37,907 nucleotides of DNA from a virus. The notes beneath the pieces were generated by a model. It worked only from the letters and a program-made list of their open reading frames with translations. It ran no database searches and was not told where the DNA came from. Position numbers and translations under genes: made by a program. Positions 31,194 to 37,168 of the stretch are shown piece after piece. How positions within the stretch are numbered: the first letter of the stretch is position 1; each line of letters opens with the position of its first letter. The DNA lies in the IMG/VR virus record IMGVR_UViG_3300027800_000014, positions 1 to 37,907 of that record; one strand, given 5' to 3'.

Positions 31194-31249
31194 TATTTAG
31201 TATTTAATAAGAGTTCTTTTAATGATTGAGTTTAGGGGAGGTTTTTTTT
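31188..31249 (+). terminator. Intrinsic terminator competing with the 30911 closing helix
   Basis: CTCTCCTA (31188-31195) pairs with TAGGGGAG (31233-31240) through 8 pairs (one G-U) around a 37-base loop, and eight T residues follow at 31242-31249. The first strand is shared with CTCTCTCC (31186-31193), which closes the domain with 30911-30918. The two pairings cannot coexist. Long loop length lowers terminator strength. Confidence 0.6.
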
Positions 31250-31313
31250 CACAACTCTGATAATCTTTTGTCAGACTTTGACGAATATAATAATAAGTCA
31301 ATAACTCCCCTAA
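31232..31313 (+). repeat. 9-base inverted repeat after the terminator
   Basis: TTAGGGGAG (31232-31240) and CTCCCCTAA (31305-31313) are perfect complements. The first arm is the terminator 3' arm. In RNA that has passed the T-run, this longer perfect pairing could replace the terminator fold. Small inner repeats (GTCA/TGAC, GACTT/AAGTC) lie between the arms. Confidence 0.65.
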
Positions 31314-31369
31314 TTTAGTTATTAAGAGTAGTTTAGAGTGGTGTATATAAATTATTATTTTTAATTAAG

Positions 31370-31846
31370 ATGATTTTATTCATAGCGTTAGTGGTGTGGT
31401 TACTGGTTACAGTACTGGCATTTATGAAAGACGAATACGGGGATGCCAACCCTCTATTAGGTGGTGCTTCTGGATTAGGATTCGTAGTATTGGGGATATG
31501 GTTCATAATTGTTATGGTTGGGTATATTGGGGCAAAATCAGAACTCAAAGTCATTGAACAAAAGATTGCTACTATACAAGAAATGAATGAAGAAAGGATT
31601 AAGTCTGTATTGCCTATATTAGAGAAATATCCAGAGTTAGAGAAGGAGATTGTGTCTGGTATTGACCCAAATAATTTCGCAGTAATAGGTTCTGTATACC
31701 CTACATTACAATCTAATGCAGTATATCAGGAACAGGCTAATGTTGTTAAAGAGAATATTAAGAAAGTAGAAGACTTGAAGATTTTGAAACTTGACCAAGA
31801 CAAAACAATGTACCAAGTACAAATGCAAATATGGTTTTTGAAGTAG
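31370..31846 (+). CDS. Membrane protein with two spans and a coiled C-terminal domain
   Basis: The 158-residue protein has spans at about 2-19 and 34-53 (GLGFVVLGIWFIIVMVGYIG). A long helical cytosolic part follows (KVIEQKIATIQEMNEERIKS), then SVYPTLQSNAVYQEQANVVK and a coiled end. The YP-x-L-x-SN segment and coil look a little like LemA-type proteins, but the match is weak. It lies behind the terminator-bearing leader, so its expression may depend on read-through. Confidence 0.65.
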   Translation: MILFIALVVWLLVTVLAFMKDEYGDANPLLGGASGLGFVVLGIWFIIVMVGYIGAKSELKVIEQKIATIQEMNEERIKSVLPILEKYPELEKEIVSGIDPNNFAVIGSVYPTLQSNAVYQEQANVVKENIKKVEDLKILKLDQDKTMYQVQMQIWFLK

Positions 31847-31873
31847 TTATATAAATTAAGAACAACAACTAAA

Positions 31874-32134
31874 ATGAGACTGTATCATGTTACAACTGAA
31901 AAGAAAGCGAAGTTGTATCAACAAACAGGGTACATAATCAAACCGGTTAGAGGTTTCAATACACTTATGGGAGCAATGGCTTGGGCTATAAAAGTGGGAA
32001 GAAAAGTAATATACGAGATAGATGGCGAGAAGGCATACAAACTACCAGACCATCATAACGAATATGGTGAGGCGTGGTGGATAGATAATGATGTAAAGAA
32101 ATTTAAGTGTGTCTTTTCTGGACACCAAGATTAG
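31874..32134 (+). CDS. Small conserved phage protein, possible ADP-ribosyltransferase-like fold
   Basis: The 86 residues start MRLYHVTTEKKAKLYQQTGY, with PVRGFNTLMGAMAWAIKVGR, KVIYEIDGEKAYKLPDHHNE and AWWIDNDVKKFKCVF after it. The YHVTT start followed by a G-x-I and a later YEI is like the first elements of small ART or KptA-type folds (His-Thr, then a later acidic strand). The whole NAD site cannot be seen, so this is a weak hypothesis. It lies among small early genes. Confidence 0.6.
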   Translation: MRLYHVTTEKKAKLYQQTGYIIKPVRGFNTLMGAMAWAIKVGRKVIYEIDGEKAYKLPDHHNEYGEAWWIDNDVKKFKCVFSGHQD

Positions 32135-32165
32135 TTAAATTAAGTTAAGCAAACAATAATCTATT

Positions 32166-32633
32166 ATGAAAGAAATAAAGTTTAGAGGAATAGCATTAGA
32201 AGGAAATAACAAGGGGAAGTTCGTATATGGTTTCTATGCTGAAAAAGAACACGAATATGATGACGATATGTGGGAGACAACTTATGGAATTTATACCAAC
32301 GAGGGAATGATGTTTGAGGAAATAGAAAAGGATTCTGCATGTCAATTTACAGGACTTCTTGATAAGAATGAAAAGGAGATATGGGAGGGGGACCTATTCA
32401 TCGTAACCTATTCTGATTTGCCTAATGGGTTTGAATATTTTAGTAGTACAAGGAGAAAGAAGTTTATTGATGTATATGCAGAAGTTGTTTTCTATAATGG
32501 GAAATGGACATTAAAGCATAAAGAACCTGTTGATAACGATGTTGTGTATGGTGATTTGTATAAAACATTGAGAGATAATCCGAAAGAGATACAAGGCAAT
32601 ATATTTGAAAATAGTGAATTGATTAGTAAATAA
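32166..32633 (+). CDS. YopX-family protein
   Basis: The 155-residue protein starts KEIKFRGIALEGNNKGKFVYG and has the YopX core ACQFTGLLDKNEKEIWEGDL (about 58-77), then strands and an IFEN ending (about 146-151). YopX proteins are small cytosolic phage proteins common in accessory regions, with no settled function. No Shine-Dalgarno is present. Confidence 0.85.
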   Translation: MKEIKFRGIALEGNNKGKFVYGFYAEKEHEYDDDMWETTYGIYTNEGMMFEEIEKDSACQFTGLLDKNEKEIWEGDLFIVTYSDLPNGFEYFSSTRRKKFIDVYAEVVFYNGKWTLKHKEPVDNDVVYGDLYKTLRDNPKEIQGNIFENSELISK

Positions 32634-32651
32634 TTTTTAGTATTAGAATAT

Positions 32652-32966
32652 ATGAAAAAGAACTGGTTAAAGAGATTTATTTCTTTTTTCTTCCGAACTT
32701 TCAGTAGACCAATTCGCCTTGTTATATATGATGCGTGTTTAGCTGGAACTAGCGATTCAATAGTGGGCGTGGCAGTTTTACTCTTTGATAGATTTCTGAT
32801 AACAGAAGACGGAACACACAGGCTATATAGAGAAGAAGATGGTTACAGTTCTTCAATATTCTATATGATATTCTTTGTAGATTTTGAAAGCCAATTAGGG
32901 AGTGCTGTAAAAGACTTCCCACTCTTTGAGAAGTTCGGCAAGAAAGAAAAGAAAGAAGTTAAGTAG
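32652..32966 (+). CDS. Unknown small protein with hydrophobic N-terminus
   Basis: The 104-residue protein starts with a basic amphipathic stretch (MKKNWLKRFISFFFRTFSRP), then a mixed domain with GTSDSIVGVAVLLFDRFLI and SSIFYMIFFVDFE. The tail is Lys-rich. The start could be a membrane-associated helix. It is not recognised, and lies in the string of small early genes. Confidence 0.65.
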   Translation: MKKNWLKRFISFFFRTFSRPIRLVIYDACLAGTSDSIVGVAVLLFDRFLITEDGTHRLYREEDGYSSSIFYMIFFVDFESQLGSAVKDFPLFEKFGKKEKKEVK

Positions 32967-32989
32967 TTTAATTTTAAGTAATTATATAT

Positions 32990-33208
32990 ATGGAAAAGAA
33001 AAATCAGATAAAAGAATTCAATGAGAACATTGCCATATTGGTGAACAAGAAAGTGATTAGTTCACTACAGGAGATACGAGATAGCTACCATTGTAATTAT
33101 CTGGACAAAAGGACAGGCTTTCCAGATGACTTTAGAAATATGATACAAGCAGAGTTGTATCAAAGCATTGATAGGAAGATTAAAGATTTATCTAAAATTA
33201 GTAAGTAG
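32990..33208 (+). CDS. Small unknown protein
   Basis: A 72-residue, charged, helical protein (NQIKEFNENIAILVNKKVIS; FRNMIQAELYQSIDRKIKDL). No motif is seen. It has an AT-only leader ending TATATATATGG and is followed by the next gene after 9 bases. Confidence 0.65.
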   Translation: MEKKNQIKEFNENIAILVNKKVISSLQEIRDSYHCNYLDKRTGFPDDFRNMIQAELYQSIDRKIKDLSKISK

Positions 33209-33217
33209 GGATTATAT

Positions 33218-33712
33218 ATGGAGAACATAAAACAATATTTACAAAAGTTAATAGCCAAATGGGATAAGTATGAAGTGTATGGAGGAGCAGAAGCATTGAG
33301 TTTCCAGAATGATATTGAGATGTTGTTAGAACATTGGAATGAGAGAATTGAACCATTAGAGAGTATACCAGAGGGGTTGACAGATGAAATTAAGACTATT
33401 GACAATGGGGTTGACACAAAGGAGTGGAGGGAAGAATTAGAAAAGACTATGCTCACCTATCTTAAAAATTCCGACAAGATTGGAATTAGGGAGATAACCA
33501 ACGATTTAACCAGACTTATAGAGCAATTATTATCCGAGAGGAGCTTTAGTAAGGAAGAGTTGGAACTTATAAAGATGCTCATGGTGGTATTCAAGGTTGT
33601 AGATGGGGGAGAAGTAAAAGTCTATAAAAGCATAGTTAAGAAAGTTAATAGATTATTAAGTTTAGAAAATCAGAAGGAACTTCAAGAAGAAGCTGTTGAG
33701 TGTTTGAGTTAG
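33218..33712 (+). CDS. Unknown helical protein
   Basis: The 164-residue, mostly helical, acidic protein (KQYLQKLIAKWDKYEVYGGA; NDIEMLLEHWNERIEPLESI; REITNDLTRLIEQLLSERSF) may form coiled-coil bundles. No known domain is recognised. It is in the early accessory cluster with no sign of separate regulation. Confidence 0.65.
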   Translation: MENIKQYLQKLIAKWDKYEVYGGAEALSFQNDIEMLLEHWNERIEPLESIPEGLTDEIKTIDNGVDTKEWREELEKTMLTYLKNSDKIGIREITNDLTRLIEQLLSERSFSKEELELIKMLMVVFKVVDGGEVKVYKSIVKKVNRLLSLENQKELQEEAVECLS

Positions 33713-33742
33713 ATCGTAATTAAATTTTTATTTATATTTAAT

Positions 33743-33994
33743 ATGCCAAGAGCAAAAAAACAGGTTCAAGAATACCAAGAACCAAAAACAAATGGTATGG
33801 CGATTGCAGGATTTATTCTCACTATGTTGGGAATATTCACCTTTGGTTATACAACCATTGCTGGATTTGTCGTAGGGATTATAGCCTTGTTCCAGATTAA
33901 CAAGAGAGGTGAGAAGGGTGAGTGGATGGCAATCGTATCAATAATCTTTGGCACATTGCTTTTACTCTTCCTTATTTTAGGGGCTTCCATGTAA
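33743..33994 (+). CDS. DUF4190-like membrane protein
   Basis: The 83-residue protein has a polar start (RAKKQVQEYQEPKTN) and two spans (about 18-48 and 61-81). The pattern NGMAIAGFILTMLGIF, then GFVVGIIALFQINKRGEKGE and WMAIVSIIFG is that of DUF4190. The function is unknown; DUF4190 proteins are common in bacterial membranes. Its stop shares one base with the HNH gene ATG. Confidence 0.75.
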   Translation: MPRAKKQVQEYQEPKTNGMAIAGFILTMLGIFTFGYTTIAGFVVGIIALFQINKRGEKGEWMAIVSIIFGTLLLLFLILGASM

Positions 33995-34356
33995 TGCCAC
34001 AAACTGCCTCTAAGAAAACAATTGAAAGGAAATTAGATAAGGCATGGAGCAGAGCAATCCTTTCTAAAGGGAGATGCGAGGTATGTTCTACAAAGGAATA
34101 TCTTAATGCTCACCATGTAGAAGGGAGAAGAAACCTACAACTAAGATGGGACTTGAGAAATGGAGTATGTCTATGCTCAGGTTGTCATGTATTCAGGAAG
34201 GAATCTGCTCACCAGAGTCCAGAGTGGTTTCATACATGGCTAGAGAGTAACCGCAAGGAAGACTTAGAATATATTATGGCTATTAGAAATAATATAGTAA
34301 AATGGACTATAGAAGATTTATTAAATAAATTAAGTGAATTAGAACAATGCAAGTAG
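33994..34356 (+). CDS. HNH endonuclease-like protein
   Basis: From the ATG at 33994 (TAATG with the previous stop) the product has 120 residues. The nuclease core has CEVC (Cys28, Cys31), the beta strand with NAHHVEG (His40, His41), RNGVCLC (Asn56, Cys61) and SGCHVF (Cys64, His65): a zinc-stabilised HNH. HNH proteins beside terminase genes can aid DNA packaging (as HK97 gp74). Here TerS and TerL lie further on, separated by the sugar-transferase genes. Confidence 0.75.
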   Translation: MPQTASKKTIERKLDKAWSRAILSKGRCEVCSTKEYLNAHHVEGRRNLQLRWDLRNGVCLCSGCHVFRKESAHQSPEWFHTWLESNRKEDLEYIMAIRNNIVKWTIEDLLNKLSELEQCK

Positions 34357-34520
34357 TAGTTAATGGGATATTTTGTGAGTTAGAGAAGCCAATAACCAAG
34401 GAACAGGAGAAGTTGGTTAAAGAAATGCTAGATAATTGTTTTGTGTTTACTTATTACGCTCCAGAAGACCCAAAGAAAGTCCCAATTGAAACTGTATCGG
34501 TAAAGTTAAAGAAGAAATAA
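34347..34520 (+). CDS. 57-residue small protein
   Basis: An ATG at 34347 overlaps the HNH stop by 10 bases and runs 57 codons. The product (MQVVVNGIFCELEKPITKEQ onward) is mixed beta/alpha, with FVFTYYAPEDPKK in the middle and a basic end (VKLKKK). It ends 17 bases before the second GT gene. Family not recognised; the fit to both neighbours supports translation. Confidence 0.6.
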   Translation: MQVVVNGIFCELEKPITKEQEKLVKEMLDNCFVFTYYAPEDPKKVPIETVSVKLKKK

Positions 34521-34537
34521 GATAATCTATTTATCGA

Positions 34538-35785
34538 ATGTATATTAAAAACGCAACTGGTAGAATAGTTGATGTGAGCGAGGCTTTTGAAGAGTCTATG
34601 TGTCATGGATCAGGGATAGAGATTATATCGGTATCTCAACACTTCATAGATACTCACCCAGAGCAGTACGCAAGACTCAAAAGGGACAATCCTTTGTTAA
34701 TGACGGATGAATTCTATTTGGGTACTCCTAAGACTCCACAAGCGAGTAAGAAGGAACGAATTACGATAACAAAGAAACTCCAGGTTAAAGTCCCAAAGAA
34801 TAAGATACATTTCGTTATATATCCTAACTATCTACCTAAGGTTGGGGGTATAGAAACAGCGGTATATCAACTAGCTAAACTCCTAGATAGAAAGAAATAC
34901 TTTGTAACGATAGCGTATAACTGTTGCGAGTCTGAAGAGGCTATGAAAAAGTATGCAGAGGTATCTAATTTAGTGAAATTAGAAGATAAAGTTTTAGATT
35001 GTGATGTATGTCTACTAGCTTCTAACCATTTAGAACCACCCCAGATTAAAGCGAAACTATGGATGCAGTGGGTTCATAGCGATTACGAGAAATACAACAG
35101 TATGCCATTAGCAGACAACCCTCATGTCAAACAGTACATATCAGTAAGCAAGCATGTAGCTAAGATATTCAAGAAGCTATATAAAAAAGATTGTGCAGTT
35201 ATATATAACCTTTTAGATCCAGACTTCGGCAAGAAAGCTAAAAAACCAGTACGATTTGTAACCAATGCAAGACTATCCCCTGAGAAAGGATTTGATATGA
35301 GATTCGGGGACTCTAAGATGTTCAAGTTTGCTAAGTTACTCAAGGCTAGTGGCATACCTTTCTTGTGGACTATATGTGGGGATAATACGCACATGCCTAA
35401 TGAAGATAAAGCAATTAGGGAAAATTTTAAAGATATTGAAGAGGTGCAATTCGTAGGATATAAAAGTGATGTTACTTTAAGACTAACGGAAGCTGATTAC
35501 CTAGTACAGTTATCAGACTTTGAAGGTTGTCCATATACAGTACTAGAAGCATTACAAATGGGTATCCCTTGTATAGTGTCAGAATGGAAAGGTGTTGAGG
35601 AGTTAGTTAAAGACGGCGTTAATGGTTATATTATAAATCAGGACATAGACAATGTGAATATAAAGAAGATACTAACTAAAATCCCCAAAGGATTCGATAC
35701 TACACCTAAGTCTTCTATTGGAGATTGGGAGAAATTAATTGATAAAGTAAATCATGTTCAAACCCGTAGAACAAAGACACGATAA
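34538..35785 (+). CDS. GT4-like glycosyltransferase with N-terminal GRIVD domain
   Basis: The 415-residue protein has an N-terminal GRIVD domain (about 1-60), which matches 11338, then a basic linker, and then a GT-B enzyme (about 88-410). GT4 landmarks are GGIETAVYQLAKLLD (about 103-117), LSPEKGFD (about 247-253), a GDN segment, and the E-x7-E motif EGCPYTVLE (Glu329 to Glu337) followed by ALQMGIPCIVSEW. All expected donor-site motifs are present, so it should be active. It overlaps the DUF115-like gene by 32 bases. A virion acceptor is inferred from place and from the domain shared with a head-module protein. Confidence 0.85.
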   Translation: MYIKNATGRIVDVSEAFEESMCHGSGIEIISVSQHFIDTHPEQYARLKRDNPLLMTDEFYLGTPKTPQASKKERITITKKLQVKVPKNKIHFVIYPNYLPKVGGIETAVYQLAKLLDRKKYFVTIAYNCCESEEAMKKYAEVSNLVKLEDKVLDCDVCLLASNHLEPPQIKAKLWMQWVHSDYEKYNSMPLADNPHVKQYISVSKHVAKIFKKLYKKDCAVIYNLLDPDFGKKAKKPVRFVTNARLSPEKGFDMRFGDSKMFKFAKLLKASGIPFLWTICGDNTHMPNEDKAIRENFKDIEEVQFVGYKSDVTLRLTEADYLVQLSDFEGCPYTVLEALQMGIPCIVSEWKGVEELVKDGVNGYIINQDIDNVNIKKILTKIPKGFDTTPKSSIGDWEKLIDKVNHVQTRRTKTR

Positions 35786-36428
35786 GGTATTAATAATCGG
35801 AGGAGGGGAAAGCCTCAGAGATTTTGATTTCAGTTTGTTAGACTCCTTTGATGGGGTTATTATTACTGTCAATCATGTTATTAAGCATCTAAAGAAAGCT
35901 GATTATTGGATTACTGTTGACCCATGTCTTGAAGGTAAAGCACAAGACAATATGACCAACCGTAGAGATGACTGTTATTATTTTGCCTGTTACCCACAGA
36001 TAGATGATAAAAATAGGGAATGGTACGAGATTGTTGATGGGGTACATTACTTAGAAAGGATAGTCCCGAAGGGTGAAGAAGGCGTGGAGTTGGGTTTTTC
36101 TGGACTACAAGAAGATAAAGATAAAATAACGACAGGGGATTCAGTGTACTCGGCTCTAGGATTGGCATATCATTTCGAGGCTACTAAGGTTATATTATTA
36201 GGCGTTGATTGCTACGGGTATGGGCATTGGTACGATACTACAGATCCATACAATAAATCGTGGGGAGACAAGTTTACAGAATATGTAACTAATCTACCAA
36301 AGATATATAGCCATAGCGTTAATCAGTTCAATCTTAGAGGAGCTAAAATAGTAAACGGATCGCCAGAGAGTAGGATAGATTGTTTTGAAAGAATGACTCC
36401 AGAACAGGCTATAAAGTACTTTAATTAA
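35754..36428 (+). CDS. DUF115/GT42-like transferase (Maf or sialyltransferase type fold)
   Basis: The 224-residue protein begins with a Rossmann-like site VLIIGGGESLRDFDFSLL (about 12-29), then VIITVNHVIKHLKKADYWIT and a second motif TGDSVYSALGLAYHFEATKV, followed by ILLGVDCYGYG. This pattern is shared by DUF115/Maf proteins, which put nonulosonic acids on flagellin, and GT42 sialyltransferases. A pterin-kinase-like (MptE) member is an alternative. The gene overlaps the GT by 32 bases, so the two probably act in sequence. Confidence 0.7.
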   Translation: MFKPVEQRHDKVLIIGGGESLRDFDFSLLDSFDGVIITVNHVIKHLKKADYWITVDPCLEGKAQDNMTNRRDDCYYFACYPQIDDKNREWYEIVDGVHYLERIVPKGEEGVELGFSGLQEDKDKITTGDSVYSALGLAYHFEATKVILLGVDCYGYGHWYDTTDPYNKSWGDKFTEYVTNLPKIYSHSVNQFNLRGAKIVNGSPESRIDCFERMTPEQAIKYFN

Positions 36429-36437
36429 TGGTATAAT
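36429..36437 (+). promoter_or_regulatory. Consensus extended -10 promoter, leaderless start
   Basis: TGG-TATAAT (full match) ends 5 bases before the ATG at 36443, so the transcript should begin at the start codon. It would drive 36443, the TerS candidate and TerL, and possibly head genes through the circular junction. Confidence 0.65.
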
Positions 36438-36442
36438 CAAGT

Positions 36443-36829
36443 ATGAAGGTAATCAATGGGGAACTCAAGAATTATAACAGGCGTGTTGATAGAAGCGTAA
36501 CATTTAAGATAGACTCGCTACTTGAAATGAGTAGCTCAGACATAAAAGAGATTGATGAACATATAGGAGATATAGGGTTGTTAGTTCTTACAGATACCCC
36601 AACAGGTAATGAGGTTAATATTGATATTGATGAAATACTGAAGAACTTACCAGAGAATGATACACTAGCCTATAAGTCTCCAAGCAAAAGATTGAGGAAT
36701 GTATTATACTGTTATTGTAGGCAAATATTAAAGAAACAGCCTACTAAAGAAGAGTTTACAGAGTTCTATAAAAACGAGTATGAAAAGATTATAGAACACT
36801 TTAAGAGTAAGTTAGATGATAATTTATAA
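36443..36829 (+). CDS. Conserved phage protein of unknown function upstream of terminase
   Basis: The 128-residue protein has a beta-rich N-terminal part (INGELKNYNRRVDRSVTFKI), an acidic middle and a YKSPSKRLRNVLYC segment, then a helical tail FTEFYKNEYEKIIEHFKSKLD. The KSPS-x-RLR...FYK...II...K-x-KLD layout is a pattern I know from phage proteins near terminase or recombination genes, without a known function. The leaderless promoter and place make it part of the packaging transcript. Confidence 0.75.
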   Translation: MKVINGELKNYNRRVDRSVTFKIDSLLEMSSSDIKEIDEHIGDIGLLVLTDTPTGNEVNIDIDEILKNLPENDTLAYKSPSKRLRNVLYCYCRQILKKQPTKEEFTEFYKNEYEKIIEHFKSKLDDNL

Positions 36830-36859
36830 ACCGATAGAGGTTAAGAATTTTTAATAATC

Positions 36860-37168
36860 ATGGGTAAATCAACTACAGAACAAGCACAGGAAAGTAAAAA
36901 TACTCAAGCCTTGAAGAAAATAGGTATGGAGCAGTTGTTTGAATTTCTTAACGAAGATGATGGGGATTATACTAGGGAGAGGAAATTACTTAATGCTGTA
37001 TACAAAGATGCTTTGAGTGATTCTAAAACAGCCATGTATTCTGCTAACAGTTTATTAGATAGAGACTTAGGTAAGGCAAAAGAGAGTAAAGATGTAACGA
37101 GTGGGGGAAAGCCATTGCAAACTGTTTCATTTGATATTATAGGTGATGATACAACTACAGGGGACTAA
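36860..37168 (+). CDS. terS: Terminase small subunit candidate
   Basis: The 102-residue protein is placed directly before TerL and overlaps it by 23 bases. The N-terminal part has helices (MEQLFEFLNEDDGDYTRERK; LLNAVYKDALSDSKTAM) but no clear helix-turn-helix. The C-terminal part (KDVTSGGKPLQTVSFDI) resembles tails of phage small terminases, which bind TerL. TerS sets the packaging start. Length and place fit; the DNA-binding part is not evident. Confidence 0.65.
   Translation: MGKSTTEQAQESKNTQALKKIGMEQLFEFLNEDDGDYTRERKLLNAVYKDALSDSKTAMYSANSLLDRDLGKAKESKDVTSGGKPLQTVSFDIIGDDTTTGD

Larger units (their letters stand above)
30769..31369 (+). ncRNA. 600-base gene-free, highly structured RNA tract
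   Basis: No + strand gene of believable length is present. Inverted repeats in order: GGCTCA/TGAGCC (30780, 30820), CCTATCC/GGATAGG (30824, 30863), CTTTT/AAAAG (30876, 30892), GGAGAGAG/CTCTCTCC (30911, 31186), TTATT/AATAA (30927, 30937), GGC-tgac-GCC (31053), ATCTGC/GCAGAT (31142, 31150), GTAGG/CTTAC (31169, 31181), TTAGGGGAG/CTCCCCTAA (31232, 31305). A T8 run follows at 31242. The size and ornament recall large phage RNAs (ROOL, GOLLD), but no sequence match is claimed. Confidence 0.55.
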
